A stretch of DNA of 64,000 bases from the NCBI GenBank assembly GCA_022510565.1, contig JAFLTE010000001.1:1-64000 (forward strand), written 5' to 3'. Of this stretch, positions 46,277 through 55,276 are shown piece after piece. The stretch's first letter is position 1. Each line of letters begins with the position of its first letter. Below the pieces are notes generated by a model, which was not told where the DNA came from, did not search any database, and was given only the letters and a program-made list of their open reading frames with translations. Made by a program: the position numbers and the translations under genes. Origin of the DNA: Lachnospiraceae bacterium. GTDB taxonomy: Bacteria > Bacillota > Clostridia > Lachnospirales > Lachnospiraceae.

Positions 46277-48808
46277 CTACCGCGCGGATAGTTTTCCGCA
46301 CACAAATTCATATATCTTGTTACCGCTTGTTCCGTCAACATTGGCTGCGATTTCCCCAAAGGCTTGGATAGCCCTGTCTCTGTCAAACGGATTGCCCGTG
46401 ATTCTGTTTTCCAGAAAATCCGAAAGGGAGTTGAATGAGTCTTCCATGCAGCCATATTGCATCCATTCGGAGATTTCTCCGAAACCCGACGCTAAATTTC
46501 GTAATTCCTGCTCCTTAAATCCAAGCTCGATTTCCGAATAACTGCCGGTCTCAAAATTGACATTGTACAACTTTTTGTCATAGAAGGAAAACAAACAATG
46601 TTCTCTGCTTTCTGCATTTTCTGTCGGATCTATAAACTTTGCCTTTGTTCCGAGCCGGTAATAACCGGGTTTTATCTGATTGGATTGCTCAAAGGGCGGT
46701 ATCCACTCTCTCACCTCGCCCGAATTCTTATCCAGACAAACATACTTATTTCCCCACCGTGGCGGCAAGTAAACATGGTTTCCATAGAAGGCAGGACGAC
46801 TAAACGGTATACTCTCACATTCGTACCCATGCGTTGGATTATAACACTGAAGCCCATCTATATTAATTACATATTCACGAACCTCTCCGCTGTCCGGATT
46901 CCATCTCGTAACAGTATATCCTTCATACGGAAGGAACCACAAATCCGTACCGTCTGAAGCAAGCACCGCACACCCACAGGAATTTGCTGCGTTTGTCGTC
47001 AAGACCTGCGTTTTCCCTGTCTCCGCATGAATGGCCAGCACATGATTATCAACCGGGGAGGCTAAGAATAAATAACCATTCCAAGCACAGAATCCTCCGA
47101 ATCTTTTTTCTCCCTGTACACTATCCACAAAAATATTCAAATGTTCCGTAAAGTATCGAACCTCACCGCTCTGCGTATTATACCTGACAATAGCCGGATA
47201 GTTATTGGGAATCAAAAACAGATAACCTGCACACCCGATTGCACTATAAAATGCACCCGCTTTCTCTAAATAATGTTCCAATTCAATTTTCTTTTCAATT
47301 CCGCCATCCTTGATCACGAGAATATCCTGTGCATTGGCCGGACATATATAATCTTTCCCTCTGACAGTTATTACTCTTGAGTAATAACTCCCATAAGCAT
47401 AATCCGACAAATCACAACAGTATTGATATTGATAATCATTGTCCGGTGAATAAAAAAGTTTGTTTCCATGAGTTATCATAAACTGCCTGTTTCCACCTGC
47501 AGATAATCCTGTGATAATCTCACCCTTCCAGTCATCTTTCGCCGGCGCACTATTAATACGATTATTTAAGATAAACAACGGCTTCCCCGCAACACCGAAC
47601 AACGAAGTCACGGAAGTCCCGGAATCCCCGACATACGCATCACATAGAGCAATCGTCGTCTCAATCTCCGGTGTATCGTCATAGATACCGATACCGTTCT
47701 CGAAAAAATACTGCTTCAATTTCTCGTATACCGGTTTGTAGCTTGCACGCATGGAATCAAAGGTGGACTCCAACAGAGGATGTGGCCGCCACAACAGACA
47801 AGCATTCTCACAGCCTGCGAAGCATTTGAAAACATATTCCATTTTCTTAAGAAAAGCTTCCGTATTTGCAAGCATCCCACTGATACTGGTATTATAGAAA
47901 CAGACCTTCTTCCCCGCCATCTTCTCTTTCCACTCTTCCGGCGGCTCCGGTGGGTTATTGCACAGGCGGACCACCTTATCGAATTTGGGTGATCCCAGCG
48001 GAAGCAGTTTACCATGCGGAAGGCTCGGATCAAAGAATTTACGATACTTCTCCGCCTGTATTACAATGCAGTCTGCAAAGTAGTAAGACAGAGCATAACC
48101 CTGTGCCTCATTCATTCCTCCCGATGTACAATAATATGGTATATACACTAAGCAATCCGTATACTGCTTCAAGTTCTTGGAATAGAAAAACGGATGCACG
48201 CTCGTCACGTGATTAAATTCATCATAAGGATTATGAATAAAAATCATATCCGGACGACGGCTCTCAAAATCATATTCGTTATAGTGAGTCACCGGCACAT
48301 AATCGGGATATCGATCTCCCTCGTAATGCTCCGCACTGAAATTTCCGTCCCGATTCTTGTCATAATAAGGAATCGGTATCACATATGCATCGCAATTCGG
48401 GTCTTGGTCGGCAGCCATCCAGACACTTTCCAGGGAATCCCACATGCTGACTTTATACGGAAGAAATACTGCCTCCAGCTTCACCGGCATATGCTTGATA
48501 TCATTCTCTGCTTTGATCAAATTACTTTCTAAAGATTTATAGACCTTCTGCGCGGAAATCTCCTGTATCTGTACGCTGATCTGATAAACATTCTCGCAGT
48601 ACTGCTCCAGATAAGCCACCGCCTGCGTTCCGGTGCCTTCCATCTGTTCTATCGCCTCTCCCACTTGGATTGCCGCCTCCTGACAGTCAGCAAGTGCAGT
48701 CTGCACGGTATCGTAATCTTTGCCGTTCAGTCTGTCCTTAATCTGTCCATGGAGTATATGTAAACTTTGAATGACATCTAATATCTGTTGTTGCTGAAAT
48801 TTACGCAT
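46277..48808 (-). CDS. Glycerophosphotransferase-like domain fused to a beta-propeller-like C-terminus
   Basis: 843 residues. ~1-110 helical; ~110-440 is GT-B-like and resembles the CDP-glycerol glycerophosphotransferase fold: PLGSPKFDKVVRL, LLWRPHPLLESTF and AYVGDSGTSVTSLFGVAGKP. From ~450 to ~790 come at least five blade-like units with a shared pattern G-x-LFL-x-P … V-x-R-x-N … SGEVR (examples YLFLIPNNYPAIVRYNTQSG, LWFLPYEGYTVTRWNPDSG, VYLPPRWGNKYVCLDKNSG), suggesting a beta-propeller. No signal peptide or span, so cytoplasmic. The propeller could bind the acceptor or a partner. It is the first gene of the locus and follows boundary repeat copy 4. Confidence 0.78.
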   Translation of the reverse strand: MRKFQQQQILDVIQSLHILHGQIKDRLNGKDYDTVQTALADCQEAAIQVGEAIEQMEGTGTQAVAYLEQYCENVYQISVQIQEISAQKVYKSLESNLIKAENDIKHMPVKLEAVFLPYKVSMWDSLESVWMAADQDPNCDAYVIPIPYYDKNRDGNFSAEHYEGDRYPDYVPVTHYNEYDFESRRPDMIFIHNPYDEFNHVTSVHPFFYSKNLKQYTDCLVYIPYYCTSGGMNEAQGYALSYYFADCIVIQAEKYRKFFDPSLPHGKLLPLGSPKFDKVVRLCNNPPEPPEEWKEKMAGKKVCFYNTSISGMLANTEAFLKKMEYVFKCFAGCENACLLWRPHPLLESTFDSMRASYKPVYEKLKQYFFENGIGIYDDTPEIETTIALCDAYVGDSGTSVTSLFGVAGKPLFILNNRINSAPAKDDWKGEIITGLSAGGNRQFMITHGNKLFYSPDNDYQYQYCCDLSDYAYGSYYSRVITVRGKDYICPANAQDILVIKDGGIEKKIELEHYLEKAGAFYSAIGCAGYLFLIPNNYPAIVRYNTQSGEVRYFTEHLNIFVDSVQGEKRFGGFCAWNGYLFLASPVDNHVLAIHAETGKTQVLTTNAANSCGCAVLASDGTDLWFLPYEGYTVTRWNPDSGEVREYVINIDGLQCYNPTHGYECESIPFSRPAFYGNHVYLPPRWGNKYVCLDKNSGEVREWIPPFEQSNQIKPGYYRLGTKAKFIDPTENAESREHCLFSFYDKKLYNVNFETGSYSEIELGFKEQELRNLASGFGEISEWMQYGCMEDSFNSLSDFLENRITGNPFDRDRAIQAFGEIAANVDGTSGNKIYEFVCGKLSAR

Positions 48809-48840
48809 GAAATCATATACCTCATATAGTTTATTTGACT

Positions 48841-48900
48841 ATCATACCATAAAAACAAAAATCCTGCCACTGCATAATATTGCAATGGCAGGTTCGTTAA
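48841..48900 (-). repeat. Boundary repeat copy 4
   Basis: Palindrome at 48863-48892 (CCTGCCACTGCA paired with TGCAATGGCAGG around TAATAT), followed in the minus direction by ATTTTTGTTTTTATGG and TATGAT, just as in copies 1 and 2. Here it stands alone between the divergent genes, without the coding tail seen in copies 1 and 2. It may insulate the glycan locus from the plus-strand gene. Confidence 0.65.
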
Positions 48901-48918
48901 TCTGCACTTGCAAAAACA

Positions 48919-48947
48919 TTGACATCCCCCACCCGAAAAGCTATATT
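48919..48947 (+). promoter_or_regulatory. Sigma-A-like promoter of the 48983 gene
   Basis: TTGACA at 48919-48924 and TATATT at 48942-48947 separated by exactly 17 bases, 36 bases upstream of the plus-strand ATG at 48983. A near-consensus vegetative promoter. Confidence 0.7.
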
Positions 48948-48982
48948 GATATAGATATATTAGTAAAGATGAGGTGTCCGCC

Positions 48983-49780
48983 ATGTCGGTAGCAAAAGAA
49001 ATCAGAGAAGAGCAGAAACAAGCGCTGAAGACCATGAGTACCAAGAAAAAACTTGAGTACTTCTGGGAGTATTATAAAATACACGCAATTGCCGTAATCG
49101 TGGCGATTATCGTGGTTATCTCTACGATTCACCACTATATCACCAGCAAAGAGTACGCGTTCTATGCTATACTCATCAATGCGGTGTCCGATGATTTAAG
49201 CTATGAAACGTCAGAGACCATGAATAGGGAATTTCTGGAATACGCACAGTTTGATCCTGATGAGTATGAGGTATATATTGACACTAGTGTCACTTTGTTC
49301 GACAGCGTGGATGCACAATATGTTATGGCCAATCAGGAGAAAATAGTAGCCATGATACAGTCCGGCGATGTGAGCGCCATGGCTGCCGATACGGAAAATT
49401 TTGAACTCTATGCACAGGCCGATTTCTTTTACCCCTTAGAATCCGTGATGTCGGAAGATGAACTGGCAAAATACGGTCCGTACCTATACTACACGGATGC
49501 CGCTACCTTTTCAGACTCCGACGAGCCTATCACAAGCGAAGCGGTGAATCCCGCCGAGCTGACTGTCAATCACCGCGACCCTTCCACCATGGAGCGTCCC
49601 GTGGCTGTCGGTGTGATTCTCACCAAGGACAATAAGATTGCCGACGCAGGTTACTATGCTTATCTGGAAGATGCACAGTTCAATTATCAAGGCTATCCTT
49701 CCGATGTTGTTCTGGGCATCCCCCTGTCAAACCAAGAACCGGACTTGGTAATCCGGTTCCTGGAATATATATTTGAATAA
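48983..49780 (+). CDS. Membrane-anchored protein of unknown function
   Basis: 265 residues from the ATG at 48983, behind GAGGTG; a GTG nine bases earlier is part of that site. Cytoplasmic N-terminus (~30 residues, highly charged), one span at ~37-53 (IHAIAVIVAIIVVISTI), and an outer acidic domain (YETSETMNREFLEYAQF, AMAADTENFELYAQADFFYP). One of only two plus-strand genes in the window, with its own promoter. No named family recognised; small tail-like membrane proteins of this kind are common in Lachnospiraceae. A GAACCGGA/TCCGGTTC hairpin lies in the last codons (49737-49760), facing gatB. Confidence 0.75.
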   Translation: MSVAKEIREEQKQALKTMSTKKKLEYFWEYYKIHAIAVIVAIIVVISTIHHYITSKEYAFYAILINAVSDDLSYETSETMNREFLEYAQFDPDEYEVYIDTSVTLFDSVDAQYVMANQEKIVAMIQSGDVSAMAADTENFELYAQADFFYPLESVMSEDELAKYGPYLYYTDAATFSDSDEPITSEAVNPAELTVNHRDPSTMERPVAVGVILTKDNKIADAGYYAYLEDAQFNYQGYPSDVVLGIPLSNQEPDLVIRFLEYIFE

Positions 49781-49795
49781 TAAATGATTCGAATA

Positions 49796-51229
49796 TCACA
49801 GCAGTTCCTTCAACATCTGATTTACCATGGCAGGGTCCGCCTTGCCTTTCATAGCCTTCATGGTCTGCCCTACGAGAAATCCAATGGCTTTTTCCTTGCC
49901 GTTATGATAATCATCCACGGACTGTGGATTTGCGGCGATAACTTCCTCGATTGTCTTTCTAAGTGTCCCCTCGTCGTTGACGGTTTTTAAACCTTTCTCT
50001 TCCACATATTGCTCGGGGTCAACGTTCTCATCGAACATTACCTCAAAGACTTCTTTTGCCACGGAGCTGTTAATTGCCTTGCAATCCGTGAGTGCAATCA
50101 ATTTCGCAAGGTTTTCCGGCGAGAATCGCAAATCCTCCACCTCTACCTCTTTCTCTTTCATCAGACGCAGTGTCTCCACCATAAGCCAGTTGGACACTTT
50201 CTTAGGCTGCTTGCAGATTGCGGTGGCTGCCTCAAAGAGATCCGCCATATGTTTGGAGCCCGTGATAATTTCGATATCGTAATCGGGAATATCAAACTCC
50301 TCTTTGTACCGCTTCATCTTTTCCGTCCTGAATTCAGGCTGCCTTGCCTTGATATCGGCAAGCATCTCGTCACTCACCAAGATGGGCACTAGGTCCGGGT
50401 CCGGGAAATAGCGGTAATCCTGTGCATCTTCTTTGCTTCTCATGGCGTAGGATTCGCCCTTGGTATCATCCCATCTTCTCGTCTCCTGCACTACTTTTTC
50501 ACCGGACTCAAGCAAATCAATCTGGCGCTCTGTCTCGCCCGCAATCGCTCTGGAAATCGCCTTAAAGGAATTCAGATTCTTCATCTCTGTTCTGGTACCA
50601 AACTCCTTCGCACCTACTTCCCGCACGGACAGATTGACATCGGCACGCATGGAACCCTCCTGCAATTTACAGTCGGAAGCTCCCAGATACTGAATAATCA
50701 GGCGCAGCTTTTCCAGATAAGCAATGACCTCCTCGGCACTTCGCATATCCGGCTCGGATACAATCTCAATAAGCGGTACACCGGAACGGTTATAGTCCAC
50801 CAGAGAGCAGTCCTCCCACTCATCATGAATCAGCTTGCCCGCATCCTCTTCCATGTGTATCTCGTGGATACCTACGGTCTTGACTCCGCCTTCCTGCGTC
50901 TCAATCTCCACACCGCCGTTTCTGCAGATAGGCAGATAAAGCTGAGAGATTTGGTAGTTCTGCGGATTGTCCGGATAGAAATAGTTCTTCCTGTCAAATT
51001 TCGCGTATCGCGTAATATCGCAGTTGGTGGCAAGTCCTACCGCGATGGCATATTCCAACACTTGCTTATTTAACACCGGAAGGGAGCCGGGCATACCGGT
51101 ACATACCGGACAGGTCTGGGTGTTGGGTTGGGCACCGAAAGCGGTGGAGCAGCCGCAGAAAATCTTTGTCTTCGTGGCAAGTTCTACATGCACTTCCAGA
51201 CCGATGACTGTTTCGTACTCTTTAGCCAT
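49796..51229 (-). CDS. gatB: Asp-tRNA(Asn)/Glu-tRNA(Gln) amidotransferase subunit B
   Basis: 477 residues, usual GatB length. Signature VIGLEVHVELATKTKIFCGC and FGAQPNTQTCPVCTGMPGSLP, plus metal-binding Cys residues and the YDYNRSGVPLIEIVSEPD-type block (here LVDYNRSGVPLIEIV). The C-terminal helical tail (YHNGKEKAIGFLVGQTMKAM) contacts tRNA. GatB provides the kinase/transamidase site that converts mischarged Glu-tRNA(Gln) or Asp-tRNA(Asn). Last gene of the aspS-gatC-gatA-gatB unit; its AGGAGG site overlaps the gatA end. Confidence 0.97.
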   Translation of the reverse strand: MAKEYETVIGLEVHVELATKTKIFCGCSTAFGAQPNTQTCPVCTGMPGSLPVLNKQVLEYAIAVGLATNCDITRYAKFDRKNYFYPDNPQNYQISQLYLPICRNGGVEIETQEGGVKTVGIHEIHMEEDAGKLIHDEWEDCSLVDYNRSGVPLIEIVSEPDMRSAEEVIAYLEKLRLIIQYLGASDCKLQEGSMRADVNLSVREVGAKEFGTRTEMKNLNSFKAISRAIAGETERQIDLLESGEKVVQETRRWDDTKGESYAMRSKEDAQDYRYFPDPDLVPILVSDEMLADIKARQPEFRTEKMKRYKEEFDIPDYDIEIITGSKHMADLFEAATAICKQPKKVSNWLMVETLRLMKEKEVEVEDLRFSPENLAKLIALTDCKAINSSVAKEVFEVMFDENVDPEQYVEEKGLKTVNDEGTLRKTIEEVIAANPQSVDDYHNGKEKAIGFLVGQTMKAMKGKADPAMVNQMLKELL

Positions 51230-52696
51230 TTAACCCACCTCCTTTGACGCTGCGGGGAATGCACCCCGTACTTTTTCATAAGTATATGCCGTCTGAATTA
51301 GTTTTTTCTCCTGAAAACAATCGCCGATAAGCTGCAATCCGATAGGCAGTCCGTTCTTATCTGCCCCACAAGGCAGGCTGATACCCGGAAGTCCCGCAAG
51401 ATTCACGGCAATCGTGTAAATGTCGCCAAGATACATCTTAATCGGGTCCGCAAGACTGGAACCAAGCTTGGGCGCCGTGGTGGGCGCTACCGGTCCTAAA
51501 ATCACATCATATTTGGAAAACGCTTCATCGAAAGCCTTCTTAATCAGCGCCTTAACACGAAGCGCTTTCAGATAATAGGCATCGTAATAGCCGGAGCTTA
51601 AAACAAACGAACCCAGCATAATACGGCGCTTCACTTCTTCGCCAAAGCCTTCCGAGCGGGATTTCTTATACATGTTATGGAGTCCGGCATAGTCCTGAGT
51701 ACGATACCCGTACTTGATACCGTCAAACCGCTCCAGATTAGAGCTTGCCTCGGCTGCCGCAATCGTATAATAAGTAGGAATTGCATACTCGACCAAACTC
51801 AGATCAAAATTCTCCACGACAGCCCCCTTTTGCTCTAATTGCTCTGCTACCTTCAGCACTGCTGCCTTAACTTCTTCGTCCAATCCTTCCCCGAAATAAT
51901 CGCTCGGAATACCGATGCGCATTCCCTGCACGTCATCAATCAGAGCGGATGTAAAATCGGTATCCTGCCGCTCTACGGAAGTGGAATCTTTCTCGTCATG
52001 AGATGCAATCATCTCAAGCACTGTGGCGCAGTCCGTCACATCTTTTGTCAGCGGACCGATCTGGTCCAGGGAAGACCCATAGGCAATCAGTCCGTAGCGG
52101 GACACCGTACCGTATGTGGGTTTCATACCCACCGTGCCGCAGTAGGACGCGGGCTGTCTGATGGAACCGCCGGTATCAGAGCCCAACGCATAATAGCACT
52201 CATTCGCCGCCACCGCAGCCGCAGAGCCACCAGAGGAACCGCCCGGCACGTGTTCGGTATTCCACGGGTTTTTCGTCACCCCATAGGCGGAAGTCTCGGT
52301 TGTGGAACCCATGGCAAACTCGTCCATGTTCGTCTTGCCTAAAATAACCGCTCCCGCTCTCTGTAGATTAAGCACCGCCTCCGCCGTGTAGGTGGGCACA
52401 AAATTGTGCAGTATCTTGGAGGAACAAGTAGTAAGCAGCCCTTCCGTACACATATTGTCCTTGATTGCTACCGGCACCCCGGCAAGCGGCCCCGTCAATT
52501 CTCCGGCTTCTATTTTGGTCTGTATCTCTTTAGCCTGTGCCAGAGCGCCTTTCTTGTCCACCGTTACATAACAGTTGTAATTTTTATCCTTTTCCTCTAT
52601 GCGTGCGAGCATGGCTTCAGTCGCTTCCACGGCGGTCGTCTTACCCGCCTTGATTGCCGCCGCCAGCTCTACCGCTGTCATATCCATGATACTCAT
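51230..52696 (-). CDS. gatA: Asp-tRNA(Asn)/Glu-tRNA(Gln) amidotransferase subunit A
   Basis: 488 residues, amidase-signature family. The catalytic Lys lies in VPVAIKDNMCT and the glycine/serine-rich signature is GGSSGGSAAAVAANECYYALG followed by SDTGGSIRQPASYCG, giving the Ser-cisSer-Lys triad. GatA releases ammonia from glutamine for GatB. Good AGGAG site at the ATG (52696). Encoded 14 bases after gatC and directly before gatB. Confidence 0.97.
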   Translation of the reverse strand: MSIMDMTAVELAAAIKAGKTTAVEATEAMLARIEEKDKNYNCYVTVDKKGALAQAKEIQTKIEAGELTGPLAGVPVAIKDNMCTEGLLTTCSSKILHNFVPTYTAEAVLNLQRAGAVILGKTNMDEFAMGSTTETSAYGVTKNPWNTEHVPGGSSGGSAAAVAANECYYALGSDTGGSIRQPASYCGTVGMKPTYGTVSRYGLIAYGSSLDQIGPLTKDVTDCATVLEMIASHDEKDSTSVERQDTDFTSALIDDVQGMRIGIPSDYFGEGLDEEVKAAVLKVAEQLEQKGAVVENFDLSLVEYAIPTYYTIAAAEASSNLERFDGIKYGYRTQDYAGLHNMYKKSRSEGFGEEVKRRIMLGSFVLSSGYYDAYYLKALRVKALIKKAFDEAFSKYDVILGPVAPTTAPKLGSSLADPIKMYLGDIYTIAVNLAGLPGISLPCGADKNGLPIGLQLIGDCFQEKKLIQTAYTYEKVRGAFPAASKEVG

Positions 52697-52710
52697 ATCG
52701 GCTCTCCTTA

Positions 52711-53004
52711 TTAATCAAAAGTCTTCGGAACCATAAACATACCGTTCTTTTGCTCCGGTGCGTTAGTCAGTAATTGTTCCCGCGTATCCGCGTTCGTCAC
52801 CACATCCTCGCGAAATACATTCTGCACCGGAAATACGTGGGACATAGGCTCTACGTCCGTGGTGTCCAGTTCACCAAGTTTGTCAATGTAGTCAAGCATT
52901 CTTCCCATGTCAGACTTAGCCTGCTCCTTCTCCTCGTCGGACAACTCCAGTTTCGCCAGAATCCCTACATATTCTATTGTCTCGTCACTGATGATATTTG
53001 CCAT
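52711..53004 (-). CDS. gatC: Amidotransferase subunit C
   Basis: 97 residues. [21 protein letters not shown] and a long helix, then [20 protein letters not shown] and the C-terminal MFMVPKTFD, all usual for GatC, which wraps around GatA and joins it to GatB. Located between aspS and gatA with 11- and 14-base gaps. Confidence 0.95.
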   Translation of the reverse strand: MANIISDETIEYVGILAKLELSDEEKEQAKSDMGRMLDYIDKLGELDTTDVEPMSHVFPVQNVFREDVVTNADTREQLLTNAPEQKNGMFMVPKTFD

Positions 53005-53015
53005 TGTTTACTCTC

Positions 53016-54767
53016 CTATTGTCTTATTTTGATGTGCACTTCCCGAAGCTGCTGTTCCGTCACGTCGCTAGGCGCACCACACATCAAGTCCTGCGCCGAT
53101 CCGCTCATAGGGAATGCAATGACTTCCCTGATATTCTCCTCATTTCTAAGCAGCATAATCATACGGTCCACACCCGGTGCCATACCCGCATGCGGCGGTG
53201 CGCCGAACTGAAATGCATTGTACAGTGCGCCGAATTTGTTTTTCAGTGTCTCCTCATCATATCCCGCAATCTCGAACGCCTTAACCATGATATCCATATC
53301 GTGGTTACGAACCGCACCGGAAGAAAGCTCCACACCGTTGCACACGATGTCATACTGATAGGCAAGTACCTCCAGCGGATCTTTCGTGTTAAGCGCCTCT
53401 AAGCCGCCCTGCGGCATGGAAAAGGGATTATGCGTGAAACCAATCTGTTTCGTGTCCGGGTCAAGCTCATACATCGGGAAATCATTGACATAGCAGAAAC
53501 GGTATGCGTTCTTCTCTATCAAATCAAGCTTCTGACCAAGCTCGGTGCGAATCTGCCCCGCATAGTATGCCGCCCTTTCCTCTTTATCCGCAATAAAGAA
53601 AATCGTGTCACCCGCCGCAAGCTGTGCCAAGTCTGCCAGCTCGCCCTTTTTCTCATCCGGAATAAACTTATCGATAGGCCCCTTATAGCTCATATCTTCA
53701 TCCACTTCCAGATAACCGAGGCCACCCATGCCCATGTCGGTTGCAAACTTCAGCAGTTTCTCGTGGAACCCCTTGGACATGTCGGCGTGTACCCTGATGG
53801 CTCGAACCGTTCTTCCATGGAAGGGCTTAAACGTACATGCCTGGAAAAATTCTGTCAAATCAATGATCCGAAGCGGATTTCTTAGGTCCGGCTTATCTGT
53901 GCCGAACTCCAGCATGGCCTGCTTGTAGCTGATAATGGGGTAAGGCGCTTTCGTCACCTCATACCCTTCCGGTGCAAATTTTTCAAAAGTCGCCGAGAGC
54001 ACTTCCTCGCCTGCACGGAACACATCTTCCTGCGTCGCAAAGCTCATCTCAAAGTCCAACTGATAGAACTCGCCCGGTGAACGGTCGGCTCTGGCATCCT
54101 CGTCCCTGAAACAAGGCGCAATCTGAAAATATTTATCAAATCCGGACACCATGAGAAGCTGTTTATACTGTTGCGGCGCCTGAGGCAGCGCATAGAATTT
54201 ACCCTTATATTTTCTGGACGGTACAATGTAGTCCCTGGCGCCTTCCGGTGAGGATGCGCACAGAATCGGTGTCTGAATTTCCAGAAATCCCATCTCTGTC
54301 ATCTTCTCGCGCAGATAAGCAATCACCTTAGAGCGGAAAATAATGTTGTCCTTGACTTTCTGATTACGCAAATCCAGATAACGGTATTTCAGACGCACAT
54401 CTTCTCTCGTCTCCTTGGAAGTCATAATTTCAAAAGGAAGCTGCTTATATACCCTGCCCAGTACATCTACCTTATGCGCTTCCAGCTCAATAGTGCCGGT
54501 AGGAATCCGGGGATTGTATGTCTCCTCGTCTCTCTGCTCAATCAGTCCCTCGATGGATACACTCATCTCTCTTGACAATCCATTTAACAGCGTAGTGTCA
54601 CGCATAACGACCTGCAGTACGCCGTACATATCACGCAAATCCACAAAGGACACCCCGCCATGGTCCCTGATATTCTCAATCCAGCCTGCCACACGGATTT
54701 CTTTGCCGATATCGCTCTCGCCAATCTGTTGTAATGTTACGTCTCTGTAAATGTTTTTGTTTGTCAT
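53016..54767 (-). CDS. aspS: Aspartyl-tRNA synthetase
   Basis: 583 residues, bacterial-type AspRS: N-terminal OB fold (VAGWIENIRDHGGVSFVDLRD), class II motifs with FRDEDARADRSPGEFYQLDFEM, the GAD insertion domain at ~290-420, and the C-terminal GMAPGVDRMIMLL motif 3. Co-transcribed with gatCAB, so it may be non-discriminating, charging tRNA(Asn) for later amidation; sequence reading alone cannot settle this. Controlled by the upstream T-box. Confidence 0.96.
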   Translation of the reverse strand: MTNKNIYRDVTLQQIGESDIGKEIRVAGWIENIRDHGGVSFVDLRDMYGVLQVVMRDTTLLNGLSREMSVSIEGLIEQRDEETYNPRIPTGTIELEAHKVDVLGRVYKQLPFEIMTSKETREDVRLKYRYLDLRNQKVKDNIIFRSKVIAYLREKMTEMGFLEIQTPILCASSPEGARDYIVPSRKYKGKFYALPQAPQQYKQLLMVSGFDKYFQIAPCFRDEDARADRSPGEFYQLDFEMSFATQEDVFRAGEEVLSATFEKFAPEGYEVTKAPYPIISYKQAMLEFGTDKPDLRNPLRIIDLTEFFQACTFKPFHGRTVRAIRVHADMSKGFHEKLLKFATDMGMGGLGYLEVDEDMSYKGPIDKFIPDEKKGELADLAQLAAGDTIFFIADKEERAAYYAGQIRTELGQKLDLIEKNAYRFCYVNDFPMYELDPDTKQIGFTHNPFSMPQGGLEALNTKDPLEVLAYQYDIVCNGVELSSGAVRNHDMDIMVKAFEIAGYDEETLKNKFGALYNAFQFGAPPHAGMAPGVDRMIMLLRNEENIREVIAFPMSGSAQDLMCGAPSDVTEQQLREVHIKIRQ

Positions 54768-54838
54768 AATTGTACCATTCCTTTCTTGATCGTTTACGAA
54801 TGAGCAGACTCGGAATACTTCGCATTTCTCGTTCGCGC

Positions 54839-54875
54839 AAAAAAAGTCCCGGAATACATTGCTGTATTCCGGGAC
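54839..54875 (-). terminator. T-box intrinsic terminator
   Basis: A 13-base perfect stem (GTCCCGGAATACA with its complement, 54846-54875) around a four-base loop, then seven T residues on the minus strand (54845-54839). Part of the T-box switch. Confidence 0.9.
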
Positions 54876-55120
54876 GGATAGTTGTGATTATCCGCGGTGC
54901 CACCCGCATTGATAAGCCGCCATCTCCAACAAGATGTATGCTCGGCTTACCCTCTCAAAACGCTTAACGCGCGCTACGTACTACCCTAGCGTACAAAATA
55001 CGATTCAGGTAATCTGCTCCGGAGTGTTCCCTTCCCTGTTTCCCACAAACAGCGCTCTCAGTCGGTGACGCCGTATTCCTGTCGTTTTCCGCAGGGCGAG
55101 TCTCTTTCATAGCATTTATA
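54839..55120 (-). promoter_or_regulatory. T-box riboswitch leader of aspS-gatCAB
   Basis: The minus-strand RNA contains the T-box core AATGCGGGTGGCACCGCGG (54910-54892), which pairs with the uncharged tRNA acceptor end, followed by the terminator hairpin. Upstream are stem I-like elements (GACTGAGAGC near 55060, GGAACACTCCGGAGCAG near 55020). A GAT triplet after GGAGCA is a possible Asp specifier, but I could not fix the specifier loop. Expected effect: low charged tRNA allows read-through into aspS. This leader and the downstream terminator explain the gap 54768-55276. Confidence 0.88.
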
Positions 55121-55200
55121 TTTTCATCTGTTTAAACTGCATATATGCGCTTATACATTAATGCATGTATACAATCTATATTATGTATATAACATAATAA

Positions 55201-55244
55201 CAAACAAAAAGCAACCTTTGTATTGAAAAAAATACAAAGGCTGC
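55201..55244 (-). terminator. Intrinsic terminator after the DUF5684-like gene
   Basis: Minus-strand GCAGCCTTTGTATT and AATACAAAGGTTGC form a long stem (55211-55244), followed by TTTTTGTTTG. It ends the gene finishing at 55277 before the T-box transcript begins. Confidence 0.8.
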
Positions 55245-55276
55245 CTCCATAAACAATATTTTCTATAAGCCCATCC

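Noticed and set aside
45620..46291. Plus-strand frame of 223 codons
   Set aside because: Mirrors the cytidylyltransferase-oxidoreductase fusion gene and has no recognisable domain.
37941..48900. Repeated hairpins as a CRISPR array
   Set aside because: Copies are kilobases apart, lack regular spacers and contain palindromes that fit terminators.
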